Below are positions 1-10,689 of a stretch of 64,000 nt of DNA, piece after piece (within the stretch, counting starts at the first letter, position 1; every line of letters starts with the position of its first letter). Below the pieces are notes generated by a model. That model was not told where the DNA came from. It saw only the letters and a list, made by a program, of their open reading frames with translations, and ran no database searches. Source of the stretch: Rhyacophila brunnea (taxonomy: Eukaryota > Arthropoda > Insecta > Trichoptera > Rhyacophilidae). The stretch covers positions 1,054,001 through 1,118,000 of the forward strand of contig JAGYXB010000051.1 in the NCBI GenBank assembly GCA_022495005.1. The letters run 5' to 3'. The position numbers and the translations under genes are program-made.

Positions 1-352
1 ATAAATCAAAGCTTCCGAGAACGGGCAGGCGGTGTTCCTTGATAAAACCTCGCACATCTGCCTAGCGATATCGACATTCGCCGCATCGTGGCTGCTCCGA
101 ACGCGGCGACAGTCTGGAAAGAAATGGCCGTTTGTGCAGCTGTGCGCTTGCGCGGAGTCGACTTTTTTTAGATACAACATGCAGGCTGTAGGAAATGCGA
201 CATGTTGCATCTGCGGATCGTCTCGCGTCGCAGTTGCACCGGCCAATCTGCGAAGCTCCATTTGATAACGTTTGTTTCTTGGTTTACGATGACGTCACAT
301 CGACGAATTCGTCGTAACACGCATGCGGCGAGTTCTGATGTGCGAGCCCACT
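1..352. repeat. MITE-like repeat, cut by the window edge
   Basis: Positions 1-352 match 60743-61106 in the same orientation. Shared blocks include the start ATAAATCAAA, CGCACATCT, CAATCTGCG.AGCTCCATTTG, GATGACGTCACATCGACG and the end GATGTGCGAGCC. The complete copy at 60.7 kb has inverted ends, so this is the right-hand part of a terminal-inverted-repeat element. The small open frames here are not supported as genes. Confidence 0.65.
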
Positions 353-747
353 AAGCATAGCTGCCGACCACAATCGGAATTTTAAAAAACTAAGCGGAAT
401 TTCTCAAGAAAATTTGATCTCATGATAAAAAAGAAAGCCTCGACTTTCACGGTGAAAGGAATTTCTAAAATTTTCAAGTGGTAATTTTGTAATAATGTAA
501 AATTCTCGAGAAATCAAAAAAGCAATCTCGAATTTTTGAGAGATAAAAAATTCGACAAATCACAAACTCTCTGTGCAGCATAAGTTTACTCATTACTACA
601 AGAAAGTATCATTGTCTTCAAGCGTCAAATATCATAATTTCATTTATAATTTTTCGAGAAATGAGAATTTCGAAATTTCATAAAACAAAAATCTTGAGAA
701 ATGAGAATCATTCCCGATCAATCATTACAACCTCTAGACATACTCAC
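353..747. other. AT-rich sequence without a recognised gene
   Basis: Rich in short AAATTTC/GAGAAATT motifs. If the exon at 748-1007 is functional, this is intron sequence downstream of its splice donor. I see no further exon of that gene here. Confidence 0.5.
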
Positions 748-1007
748 TGGCTTTGCTATTCTTTCCCACACGTAGTCAGAATAATTTGTGAAGGCCATCG
801 GTTTCCTACATGAAAATTGTGGCACTGGAGCGATAAATACGATTTCTAATTGAAACCAAGCAATGGGAAACTTTAAAAGCCCCATTAAGAGACTTATGCC
901 GAGTTGCCATTTTCCAAAATCACCAATCACAGAACTTATGATGTCTTTTGTGGCTCCATTTTTGAAGTTCGCATTTTTATCAGATTCCAAAATTGTTAAT
1001 TCCACCT
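748..1007 (-). CDS. SLC22-type organic cation/carnitine transporter, single exon
   Basis: On the minus strand an acceptor (GTTACAG) precedes 1007 and a donor (GTGAGTATG) follows 748, giving a 260-nt exon with one open frame. The peptide contains KDIISSVIGDFGKWQL, followed by a hydrophobic stretch with a conserved-looking KFPIAWFQ and then FIAPVPQFSC. This is the usual start of SLC22 major-facilitator transporters in insects: an amphipathic lead-in with a [VI]GDFG.WQ motif, then the first membrane helix, then a Cys in the extracellular loop. Those proteins sit in the plasma membrane and move organic cations, carnitine or carcinine. No other exon of the gene is visible; the following exons would lie left of the window and the short first exon was not found. 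It could instead be an isolated exon relic, but splice sites and frame are intact. Confidence 0.7.
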
Positions 1008-1960
1008 CTGTAACAAGAATGATTATTAGTTGTGATCAGTAGACACGTCCTTCTACAGGCCTACTAGTTTTCTAGAATATAATTATTATCTAGTTTCTGA
1101 AACTCATGTTTCTGGAAGGATGAGTTAGTGAAGCTACAGAAAATGCGTAATGCTCAAAGATATTGAAGATTTTTTTCTATAGAGATGGACCCTACATAAA
1201 TATTAAAATCAATCTTAACGGCCCACATGCTCAGCGTAGGTCAAAATGGAGTTTTTATGGTATTTTCAGAGCATAACCCTGGACATTCCTTAAACGTTGT
1301 AGATAATGTATTTATATACTTTTGAAGCCTTATTATCCTTTATATTTATTTTAAACATTTGATGACTGTATAAACTATTTTTATTACATAAAATAGTATT
1401 CTTTTAAACCTCTCGCTCTAATGTTTTAGAAATAGTCATATTTCAGTACATCCCTGTGCAATGGTGTTAAGATTTTTTAGATTTATTAATTTTTAAACGC
1501 ATTTACAAAACCATTTATAAAATAATTAATGTTAACATTATATAGTGACATATTTACGATAAAAAATTATATTTTATAATCTTTGTGATCCCAAATTTGA
1601 CAAGAATTAGCCATTTTATTATTTAAAAAATGGGCACGATTAACACATTTGAAGATAATTCTAAAGATACTGATTATAAGCTATGTTTTTAACCATTCAA
1701 ATGTGATAAACATCCTACGAATAATGTTTGCTTTATAATAATTATTGACCTAAGAATAAGGTAGTATTTTTTTTGAAATACGCCATTTCTATTGGCATTT
1801 CCCAGTGGCTAAGCTACAACATACGGCCGTAACCATAAATTGACAAACGATAAATGAAGTAGGGAGTAAAATCATGTTAACGCGCGTGTTTAAACATGTA
1901 CCTAACCGGAAAAAAAATTAGATTATATATCAAATTAAAAAAATTATTTAAAGGAGAATT
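1008..1960. other. AT-rich non-coding sequence
   Basis: No open frame with recognisable protein features and no clear repeat ends. It may be intron or 5' flank of the SLC22-like gene. Confidence 0.4.
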
Positions 1961-2316
1961 TAAATTAGTCCCATAGGCTCTTTTTCTTCTTCATATAATT
2001 ATTTTTACATATTTTCACAATACACGGCGATATATTTGTACAGTTTCTCCTAGTTTTTATTAAATTGAAAGCATAGTGCCGTTTGAGTGTGTCATCAGCG
2101 ACTGGCGGATTGGAAGTGACTAACAGCGACCATGCTGGACATGTGCACCTAGTATGCTAAAACATTACTCAAATAATATCGGCTGCACTACCCGCTTGGT
2201 CTAGAGCAGTGTTCCCCAAAGTGTGGTACGCGTACCCCCTGGGGTACGGGAAGAGTTTGGTAGGGGTCCGCGCTGCACCGGGCTATGGCTGCGCCTGGTG
2301 CAACTAGCATTAATAC

Positions 2317-2799
2317 AACACCTGCGACGGAGACACTATTTACCTTTGCGTCATTTATTTTCCACCAGCAAGTGACTTGGAGGTGTATAAGTGTTTTATT
2401 GAGAGTATGCTATCTAATATCAACTTAATTGGAGATAGAAAGATTATTGTAATGGGAGATTTTAATCTAAACTCAGCGCGTAGTGGTAAAAGAGTCAGCG
2501 ATGATCTTGAATTTCTATGTTCTGTTTTTGGATTTTCTCAGCACAATGATGTCTCTAACTCTAGCAATGGATTTTTGGATAGGGTATTTAGCAATATCGA
2601 CTTATCGCTTTCACGATACATGTCTCCTCTTGTACGCGAAGATGTGTATCATCCAACTTTAGTTTTTCTGCTCAGGTTTCGGTCGACTCGTCCGCTTCAG
2701 ACTCCAATTCCCTCTTACAAAACCAACCAATTCGGCGGGTGGAGGTTTGAAGGCGGAAACTTCAAGCTACTTTACTCATTGATGAAAGGACTGGAGTGA
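2317..2799 (+). pseudogene. LINE endonuclease (APE-type), C-terminal part
   Basis: The frame is open from about 2317, beyond the first start-like codon at 2377, and reads IYFPPASDLEVYK before KIIVMGDFNLN. GDFN is the catalytic motif of apurinic-type endonucleases carried by LINEs, which nick the target before reverse transcription. Further on come the DRVFSN (normally D-L-V-hydrophobic-S-N) and DVYHP (normally S-D-H-x-P) equivalents, so the final His box is recognisable but the Ser is not standard. The N-terminal half of the endonuclease is missing, and the frame ends at 2799 before the linker. It is a decayed fragment, not a gene in its own right. Confidence 0.8.
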
Positions 2800-3197
2800 G
2801 TTGCTCGAGATTTGCGATGTGACTGAGGCGGTACAATGTTTTTACAATATTGTGTATAATATTTTTGATCAATGTTTTTCGAGGAAGTTGCCATGTCGTG
2901 GTGAAAGGCGATACCCGAGGTGGTTTTCTCGGAAGATTATTGGGGACATTAAGGTCTAGCATAACTATCATACAGCATGGAAGGCTGGGCATGATCAGAC
3001 TGACTATATCATGTTTAGCATCTATCGTTCGAAAGTGAGACAAGCTGTTCGACGGGCCTATCGAACATAATATATGGAAACGGTAGAAGATTCCATTCGC
3101 GAAAATCCTAAATTGTTTTGGAATTACGTAAACTCATTAAGAAGAGATGGTGGGTTTACCGATAGGATGAGTTGGAAGGGCGAAGAGGTGACTGGAC

Positions 3198-3540
3198 ATG
3201 AAGTATGCAGAAGCATTTGCTGGTCATTTCAAGTCTGTCTACGCAAGTAGTATTCCAAATCTGGATGTTGCCTCAACGTCAGGAAAACCGTCATGTGGTG
3301 CCCAATCCGTCGATATTTTTTCAATTAATGAGAGCGATGTACTTAAGTTTATTAAAAAACTAAAGAATATTCGTTCTTTGGGACCTGATTATGTTCCTAC
3401 ATTTTTTTAAAGGGTTGTATTGACTTTGTCAAAGGCCCGCTTTCATATATATTTAATCTCGCAATGGGGACAGATATCTTTCCGGAAACGTGGAAGATGT
3501 CGAAGGTTACTCCAATCCATAAGAGTGGTACAGAGTCATC
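3198..3540 (+). pseudogene. LINE linker and start of reverse transcriptase
   Basis: A frame from 3198 reads FAGHFKSVY, then FIKKLKN, and GPDYVP, the usual approach to a LINE reverse transcriptase (consensus S.GPDG[IV]P). A frameshift in a T-run near 3405 moves the continuation to another frame, where FPETWKMSKVTPIHKSG is read up to 3540. That sequence is reverse transcriptase motif 1 (W+...[IV]TPI.K.G). The hAT at 3541 then cuts it; the next motif (NYRPVAVL) resumes at about 6030 after the hAT. Confidence 0.8.
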
Positions 3541-3666
3541 CAGTGGCGCACCCAGGATTTAATATTGGGGGGGGGCCAAGGAGGAGAAAGTAAATTAGTC
3601 CCATAGGCTCTTTTTCTTCTTCACAGCCTAATTTCTCGTTGTCTATTGCACTCAGTGTACCTACAC

Positions 3667-4078
3667 CATGGTCCCCACATCCTAAAACGGGCCCTCAGGC
3701 TAGGATATTTGGCGGGCCCCCTACCTACCGCTAAGATTAAAGGCAGTGTGAAACACTACATTAACGTTTTTCAACTTGTGTTTTAGTTGAAATTAAGGGT
3801 ACTTATACAGTGGATTATTGGCGATTTTCAATACATCCACATTAATAATGAAGCTGTCGAGTATCGACACATAATAATCAAAAAATATATTGCACAATTA
3901 TATAAGTAATTGAAAATGTTCATGGCTATGAAATATAATAGCGCCGCAGGCGACTTTTTTTACTATTAAAGCTAATTTATGATGTGTGTTTATCTCACTT
4001 ATCTGGTCAACCTGACACGCCGGGCCTCCCACAGCCCGGGCCCCCAGGCTAGAGCCCTGTCAGCCCTCCCCAGCCATG
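3667..4078. mobile_element. hAT family 3 (CATGGYCCCCAC ends) inside family 1
   Basis: The ends are CATGGTCCCCACATCC and, inverted, CCCTCCCCAGCCATG, with the octamer acctacac duplicated at 3659-3666 and 4079-4086. The copy at 9673-10068 has the same flanking octamer, so this insertion predates the amplification of family 1. It holds no coding sequence. Confidence 0.8.
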
Positions 4079-5050
4079 ACCTACACCACTCCGGAATTCG
4101 GGTGGACACCGAGAATTTTTTTGACAGTTCCATTAGGGATTGGGTTTCTAAAAAAACTTGACATTAGTGTTGTAGAAATTTAAATCTAAGAAATTGTTCT
4201 AAAAAGGGTGCTGGAGAATTACAAATCATTTTTTTGCCAGTGTTTTTATTTGTTTAAGCCCAAAGGTTTATTGGTTTTCAATTTCAATGGTTAAAATCAT
4301 TCTGATAATTTTCATGTTTGGGTGGTGTCAGGGCCCCTTGCCCCCCCCCCCCCTGGGTGCGCCACTTTAACCACCTCACTTCAGTGTGAAAAATCAAACA
4401 TTCTTACTTAGCTTCCATAGAAAATAAATGCAAAGTTTTTTTTAATAATGCCTGTTTTTAAAGGTTGATAAAATTTGATGAAATTTACCATATTGGTCTA
4501 TTACAAGTTTTAGCACTGCGGTAATAAAACTATAGATTCCCTGTGTAAATAAAACAGTGCGTAGATATAATGTTAGGGTTTCTTGTCTTTGCGAGGGTAA
4601 CAAATCCTTTAAATGAGCCTAACATTGACGGATTCCATACAAATTCCTCCATGATATTTTAGATTTTTCTAAATATGAAGAAATAGAATCAAAAACATCT
4701 TGTCATGTCGTACGCTCGGTGAGTTCTTTGCAGCATAGATATTGATCCACTATTTTGTTTTCATTTAGGAAACGAAAACCTGTGAGGCCAACAGTAGACG
4801 CGTGCGATCGATTCGGCAACATCGAAATCACATTAGATCTTTCATCGGCTTTCATAATTTCATGAAGGACTTTTTCGGTTTTCGCTATTTCGCGGATTTT
4901 TCTGCTTTTATCATTATTTTCGCGGTGCACTTGCAACAAGCCAGCGGTGCACCGGTTAATAACCACTGGTCTAGAGCCACAATATTTATGCTGAATTCCA
5001 CCGAAAAAAATGTTTTTTTTTTAATTTACACCACCACCGACTGTGGTGGG

Positions 5051-5567
5051 CATGGCCCCCACATCATGAATGTTTGGCGGGCCCCCTTACCCATCACCAG
5101 GGTTAAGGGGAATGTGATGTTCTACAGTAGTGTTCCCAAATGGTATTCCGTGGATTTATCTATATTGTTAAATAATTCCCTTGAATTCTTGATTTGTCGG
5201 ACCTCATATCATATTATCGATCGTTATCATACTATGAACCACTGGTCGCGACCCCCTCTTGTGGTAGCCAAGTAGCATTCGACCCTTCGATATTGGATAA
5301 ATAACCATTTTTATTTTTATAGAAACACTAAAAATAATTGTAATATAAAATGATACACGTGAATTATTATCATGTAGTTACGTATATCATATTTTCATCA
5401 TACTTCATATTTTTTATGTTAATTTTGATGAAGTAGTATAGCGCCACATGCGATTTTTTTTATAATGTAACAAATTTCTGGTGTGTGTGTTATCTCACAA
5501 TTAGACGAGCCGCCAAGCCGGGCCCTCTTAAGCCCGGGCCCCCAGGCTGTAGCCCTGTCAGCCCATG
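5051..5567. mobile_element. hAT family 3 copy with TSD gtggtggg
   Basis: It begins CATGGCCCCCACATC and ends CTGTCAGCCCATG, with gtggtggg at 5043-5050 and 5568-5575. The empty site is preserved at about 9470-9485 (GACTGCAGTGGGTGTAG), which shows the same host sequence without the insertion. This is a different insertion event from the one at 3667. Confidence 0.8.
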
Positions 5568-6029
5568 GTGGTGGGTGTAGTCGTACTTTTCGCCGAATTT
5601 TTATCGTCGATTTTGGGTTTTTTAATAGTGAAGTTCCAAAATATTATTTGAAAATGGAAAAAAAAAGTATTATTGCATTTAACTTATAGGTACACAAACC
5701 TACCCAACAGAACACAGCCTAATTTCTCGTTTATCGGACTTTTGTCTATTGCACTCGGTGTACACCACTCCGGAATTCGGGTGGACACCGAGAATTTTTT
5801 GACATTTCCATTAGAGATTGAGTTTCTAAAAAAACCCGACATTAGTGTTTCGAAATTTTTGTGTTAGAAATTAAAATCTAAGAAATTTTTCTAGAGGGTG
5901 CTGGAGAATTTCAAATCAGTTTTTTGCCGTGTTTTTATTTGTCTAATCTATTGGCTTTCAATTTCAATGTTTTTGGGGGGGGGCAAGGCCCCTTGCCCCC
6001 CCCCCCCTGGGTGCGCCACTGGAGTCATC

Positions 6030-7325
6030 AATGGAGAATTACAGGCCGGTAGCTGTTCTCTCTGCACCAGCATAAGTTCTTGAGATGATCATGCACAACA
6101 TGATTTCTCCAACAATTGAGTCATTTATAATAAATGAACAGCATGGATTTAGAGCAGGCCGATCAACGGAAACTAACCTGATGGTATTTACCGATTATGT
6201 GTCATCGGCACTGGATAGAGGCCACCAGGTTGACTGTTCTTACAATGACTTCTCGAAAGCATTTGACAAAGTCGATCATGACATCCTGATGGAAAAATTT
6301 ATTGGATTGTCGGATCGATTTTTGAAGTTATTTTAGGAACCGTCAACAATACGTATCGTACGGCCTTTATCAGTCACAGTATTTTACACATTTTCTGGTG
6401 TCCCCCAGGGCTCAAACTTAGGGCCGTTGCTGTTCACGATTTTTATAAATGACATAGCATTGGTAATAAAAATGCTATGTTTTTGTTGTTCGCTGATGAC
6501 TTGAAACTCTTTTTGGAAGTTGTCACCTTGGACGATTGTCGACAGCTCCAACTTGATATAGATAATATATTAAATTGGGGCAGGCGTAACAAACTAGAAT
6601 TCAATATTGATAAATGAAATCTTTTATCGTTTACCAGAGCCTCAAAAGTATTGTTTTTCCAATACTCGATGCATGGCAGAGTTCTGTCACGAATATCATC
6701 TGTAAGGGATCTTGGCATTACGTTTGAGAGGAAACTGACATTTATTAGCCATATAGTTACTATTTGTAACAAAGTGCTTAAAATGTTGGGCTTCGTCATG
6801 CGTACTTCCCGGGTCTTTTCAGATGTTACGGTATTAAAACTTTTATTTAATTCTTTAGTTCGAAGCAGACTTGAGAGTGTGTCTATTATTTGGGCACCGC
6901 ATCAGTTGAAGTATGGCCTTATGGTGGAGAGGGTACAGAAGAAATTCTTGAGACTCCTTTACTTGAGGTTGTATGGATACTATCCGTGGCTTTATCCAAC
7001 TGACTTTCTCTTAGGCATGCTTACATACTGCAGTCTGCAATTTATAATAAATCTTTATTTAACTACGTATTTTTTTCGACTTATACGAGGTATAAATGAG
7101 AACTCTGCCATTCTGGGCAGTGTTGACCTGTGTGTCCCTGATAACAATCTTAGAAATAAAGACCATCAGTTGTTTATTCTCCCAAGGTGCAGAACCAACC
7201 TGTCACTGGTAATGCCAATTGTGAGGGCGATAACTATGTTCAACGAAATTGCTTCGGATGTTGACATATTCCACCTACGTGAGAATGAGTTTAGGTGGAT
7301 GTTGTTTTATAAATTCTTAAAATAG
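6030..7325 (+). pseudogene. LINE reverse transcriptase core and C-terminal region
   Basis: Across three frames the reverse transcriptase motifs occur in order: NYRPVAVL, then QHGFRAGRSTETN, then YNDFSKAFDKVDHDIL (catalytic Asp in D-F-S-K-A-F-D), then, in another frame, the PQG..LGPLLF motif near 6405-6440, then LLFADDLKLF with the catalytic Asp pair. Stops and frameshifts lie at about 6074, 6335 and 6615. From 6651 a long frame continues with VRDLGITFERKL and VRSRLE, typical of the region after the polymerase in Jockey/CR1 LINEs. The enzyme made cDNA at the nicked target site; this copy cannot encode it intact. Confidence 0.88.
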
Positions 7326-7590
7326 GTTCTGCTTAACTCATCCGGTGTACTTCCTTTACCTGTACCTATCTAATTTATCTACTGATATATCTCTTTTTTA
7401 TGTAATACTGTTATATTTATATATCTTTGTTTCTAAATGTCATGTTGTGAACGTCTTAAACTTATAATTTGTAATGTCCACAATATGTTTAAAAAAAAAT
7501 GAAATAAATTGAATCCCATTCGGAAGAAGAGCAATTGTTGGAATTATTAGCTTCAGACGGATTCTTGCAAAATAAATATAAGGAGTGTAC

Positions 7591-8922
7591 TTAACTCATT
7601 AGTGGCACAGATGTCCATATGGACACAGAAATTTTGTAGTCGGTGTGACATGAATTTTTATTTGTTTTAAAAATTATTTCTTTACATTTTTTGACATCAG
7701 TAATATAACAGGATATTAATACTAAAAATAAAATTTGCAAATTATTGCCGAGTTCTGAGAAAACAGCCGTGTCCATATGGACACGCGTGACACTTCTGTT
7801 ATCATTTTTTTTTTGATTCTATGGTTTATTAGTAGAATTATTATAAAGTATGATAGTTTTCAATACACATTACACACAAGCTAATATTGCATTTTCTTCA
7901 CTGCGTTCTGATTTCAGATGTTTCTTTTTCTTTTAAAAAAATCGGTCACAGCGTCGATTTTTCATATTTTTTTGAATAAAATAATTTAACCCATTAAATC
8001 GTATATCAGCTAGAACCATTGATTTTGATGTACATAGTTTTGAATATCCATCCTATCAAGATCCATCAGCGTTCTTGTTTTCCACATTTTTCCCGTAAAA
8101 TTGATATTTTGTGCAGCTAGGTGTAATTCCGTGTAGAATCTCCAGTTGCAGTATAAAATATCTAAAATAAATAAATATTGGTCAATCTATGTTCTTGCAT
8201 TCCTAGATTTCACTTGTGTATCTGCTTTTAATCGTCTATGATGTAAATTATCGATTGTTCCACCACCAGGATTTGGTCGGTGGTGAGATATATTATAATA
8301 TTATATTCGTCGACATTATCATCATCACTAGCTTCATAAAGTGCATCCAATGCATTGTTTATCAGCATTTCTCTTTCTTCAATCTTGGACATATCCTAGA
8401 AACTAAATAATTTGACAAAATGAGAATAATATATTTTATAAAAAATATAGTGATAACAAATCATAATTTAAATTTGTAGTGTTAAGTGGCACGCGTGTCC
8501 ATATGGACACGCATTAATTGATTATGCAATAACACCACATAAACAAAAATACTTCCATTTCTAATTACATATAACATATAATGAAACTGCACACGTTTAT
8601 AATGCATTCAATGACAGAAATATTATTCTTTGAAACAATATAATCAGAAAACCACGGTTACCTTTAACATAAGTCCATCTTTTTGTGATTATAAAATAAA
8701 TGGCCACTTTGACACTTGATATTTATTTTATTATGTCAGCTAGATCATTCAAATGACGAACAATTGAAGCAGTGAACTTATTTCAACTGACTAACGTTTA
8801 TAAACCAATTTTTTATTTTAAAATAACAATTAGGCAAAGTAAACTGTACTACAATAATTGCGTGTCCATATGGACACGGGCGACACTAACGTGAGGAATT
8901 GGGTCTGGCACTAAAGAGTTAA
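7591..8922. mobile_element. piggyBac-like non-autonomous element at TTAA sites
   Basis: It begins TTAACTCATTAGTGGCAC and ends, inverted, TGGCACTAAAGAGTTAA, with TTAA at both borders (7591-7594, 8919-8922) as required for piggyBac. It splits the family 2 hAT transposase reading. Inside are four copies of the palindrome GTGTCCATATGGACAC. No transposase frame is present. Confidence 0.75.
7611..8877. repeat. Four copies of a 16-bp palindrome in the TTAA element
   Basis: GTGTCCATATGGACAC occurs at 7611-7626 (first base changed), 7769-7784, 8495-8510 and 8862-8877. Copies 1 and 3 are preceded by AGTGGCAC; copies 2 and 4 are followed by its approximate inverse (GYGACACT), so the 26-bp units alternate in direction. 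They may be transposase binding sites. Confidence 0.85.
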
Positions 8923-9672
8923 ACATCATTTAGGTTGCAAATGCAACATATTGTGTATCCAGTTTTAACAGAGAAATTCCTGAAATACATCTTGCCTTTT
9001 CCAACTTCATATATATATGTGAAGTTGCTTTTTCAACATTAAATTTGTAGACATTAAGTCAAAAAACAGCCTTTTGGGTGTGGAACCGCATCTCAGATTA
9101 AAATTAATAACCAGGGAACCAAAAAACGATAATCTGTCGTTTCAACATAAACAATTTCATCCTTCTCATTGATTATAATGAATGTTATTTTTTATAATAT
9201 AACTTTTATTTATATTTTATTATGAATGAATTTTATTTTTCGTTTATTATTATTTTGTTTATGTACTACAAAAGGAAAATGTAAATATATTTTGATTGTT
9301 ATTAAAGTACTTATATGCATTTTTCTTTGACGAGGGGTACTCAGTATTACGAAAATTATAGAAGGAGTACACAGATGTCGAAAGTTTAGGGAACACTGGT
9401 CTAGAGAGCTACAATATGTACCTATGCCGAATTCCACCGAAAAAGTGTTCTTTTGATTTACACCACCACCGACTGCAGTGGGTGTAGTCGTTCTTTTCGC
9501 CGAATGTTTATCATCGATTTTTGGTTTTTTAATATTGAGGTTCCGAAATATTAATTGAAAATGGATAGAAAAAAGTATTATTGCATTTAACTTATACACA
9601 ACCTACTCAACACAACACAGCCTAATATCTCGTTTATCGGTATTTTGTCCATTGCACTCGGTGTACCTACAC

Positions 9673-10068
9673 CATGGCCCCCACATCCTGAAACGGGCCC
9701 TCAGGCTAGGGTATTTGACTGGCCCCCTATCCACCGCTTAGATTAAAGGCAGTGTGAAACACTACATTAACGTTTTTCAAATTGTGTTTTAGTTCAAATT
9801 GAGGGTACTTATACAGTGAATTATTAGCGATTTTCAATACATCTACTTTAATAATGGAGCTATCGAGTATCGACACATAATAATCAGAAAATATATTGGA
9901 CAATTATATAATTTAAAATGTGCATAGTCATGAAGTATAATAGCGCCGCAGGCGACTTTTTTCCCATTAAAGCTAATTTATGATGTGCGTTTATCTCACT
10001 TATCTGGTCAACCCGACACGCCGGGCCCCCCACAGCCCGGGCCCCCAGGCCACCCCTCCCCAGCCATG
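9673..10068. mobile_element. hAT family 3 copy in the outer family 1 remnant
   Basis: CATGGCCCCCACATCC is the left end and CCCCTCCCCAGCCATG the right end, with acctacac at 9665-9672 and 10069-10076. It is the same insertion as the one at 3667-4078, inherited when family 1 was copied. Confidence 0.78.
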
Positions 10069-10329
10069 ACCTACACCACTCTGGAATTCGGGTGGACACC
10101 GAGAATTTTTTGACAGTTCATTAGGGAACGTGTTTCTAAAAAAAACCGACATTAGTGTTTCGAAATTTTTGTGTTAGAAATTAAAATCTAAGAATTTTTT
10201 CTTAAAAGGGTGCTAGAGAATAACAAATCATTTTTTTGCCGTGTTATTTGTCTAAGCCCAAGGTATAGTTTATTGGCTTTCAATTTCAATGTGTAAAATT
10301 ATTCTGATGATTTTCATATTTTGGGGGGT

Positions 10330-10460
10330 GCCGAATCGATTTTATTGAACACAGTTATTGCCCTCCCAATTGGCATTACCAATGACAAGTTAGTTCTGCA
10401 TCTTGGGCGAACAAACAATGGATTCACCTGATTTCTAAAATAATTTTATTAAGGACAAAC
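10330..10460 (-). mobile_element. LINE 3'-region fragment, inverted
   Basis: The reverse complement of this stretch matches about 7135-7260 of the LINE above; for example GGTAATGCCAATTG and TGCAGAAC are shared. It lies directly against the truncated right side of the outer hAT family 1 copy. Confidence 0.75.
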
Positions 10461-10689
10461 AAGTCAATACTACCAACAATGGCAGCGTTTCTATTTACAC
10501 AGCGTATCAGAAAAATATGTAGGAAGTAACTTAATATAGATCTCTAAACTTTAGACCACAGTATGTAAGTGTATCTAAGAGATAATATCCATTCATACAC
10601 TCTCAAGTAAAGGAGTCATAAAAATATCATTGCACCCTCTTCACCATAATTCGGTACCTACTTCAACTGATGCGGGGTCCAGACAATCG

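Larger units (their letters stand above)
3541..6021. mobile_element. hAT family 1 element inside the LINE (TSD gagtcatc)
   Basis: The left terminus CAGTGGCGCACCCAGG is perfectly inverted at 6006-6021 (CCTGGGTGCGCCACTG). The octamer gagtcatc flanks both sides (3533-3540, 6022-6029), exactly restoring the LINE reading across the gap. No transposase is recognisable, so it is non-autonomous. A second copy of the right terminus ends at about 4366, followed by about 600 bp of unrelated sequence and another right half, so the copy is composite. G-runs and C-runs sit just inside both ends. Two hAT family 3 elements lie within it. Confidence 0.9.
2317..7512 (+). mobile_element. 5'-truncated non-LTR retrotransposon (Jockey/CR1-type), interrupted
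   Basis: Coding remnants in order are the endonuclease C-terminus (2317-2799), a linker and the start of reverse transcriptase (3198-3540), a hAT insertion (3541-6021), the reverse transcriptase core (6030-6640) and a C-terminal region (6651-7325). A tail rich in A and AATAAA-like motifs ends near 7512. It begins inside the endonuclease, as expected of incomplete target-primed reverse transcription. The 5' junction near 2315 and the tail abut hAT family 2 sequence. I could not identify a target-site duplication. Confidence 0.85.
7516..9165 (+). pseudogene. hAT transposase C-terminal fragments (family 2)
   Basis: Two short pieces flank the TTAA element. At 7516-7590 one frame reads SEEEQLLELLASDGFL and KYKE, resembling the segment before the C-terminal dimerisation domain in ZBED5-like hAT transposases. 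After the element, about 8935-9165 contains, in different frames, ICEVAFSTL (usual form Y-L-C-E-x-x-F-S-x-L) and VEPHLRLKLITREPK (usual form VEPDLR.AL...EPRI). These are the hallmark motifs of the hAT dimerisation domain. The fragment is frameshifted and lacks the catalytic core, so this hAT copy is dead. Confidence 0.7.
2207..9398 (+). mobile_element. hAT family 2 element with 8-bp target duplication
   Basis: The left end CAGTGTTCCCCAAAGTG is inverted at the right end (..AGTTTAGGGAACACTG). Both ends are flanked by the identical octamer gtctagag (2199-2206 and 9399-9406), the diagnostic 8-bp duplication of hAT transposons. Its body carries fragments of its own transposase (7516-9165) and was entered by a LINE and by a TTAA-type element, which together make most of its 7.2 kb. 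Confidence 0.85.
1961..10330. mobile_element. Remnant of hAT family 1, split by a later hAT insertion
   Basis: Sequence just after 1961 (TTAGTCCCATAGGCTC, then TTTTTCTTCTTC) matches 3595-3625 of the complete family-1 copy. 9407-10330 matches that copy's right half, including the segments AATTCCACCGAAAAA and CACCACCACCGACTG. The two halves are separated by the hAT at 2207-9398 and its duplicated target gtctagag. An uninterrupted homologue at about 4960-4985 keeps a single GTCTAGAG in the same context, which supports the reading. The left inverted terminus is missing and the right end stops at about 10330, where a LINE fragment begins. Confidence 0.6.

Noticed and set aside
2377..2379. Start codon for the LINE endonuclease at 2377
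   Set aside because: The frame and the endonuclease similarity continue upstream to about 2317; the apparent start is internal to a 5'-truncated element.
4703..5275. Open frames on both strands inside the composite hAT family 1 copy
   Set aside because: No recognisable domain, and the frames run across the border of a nested hAT family 3 element.
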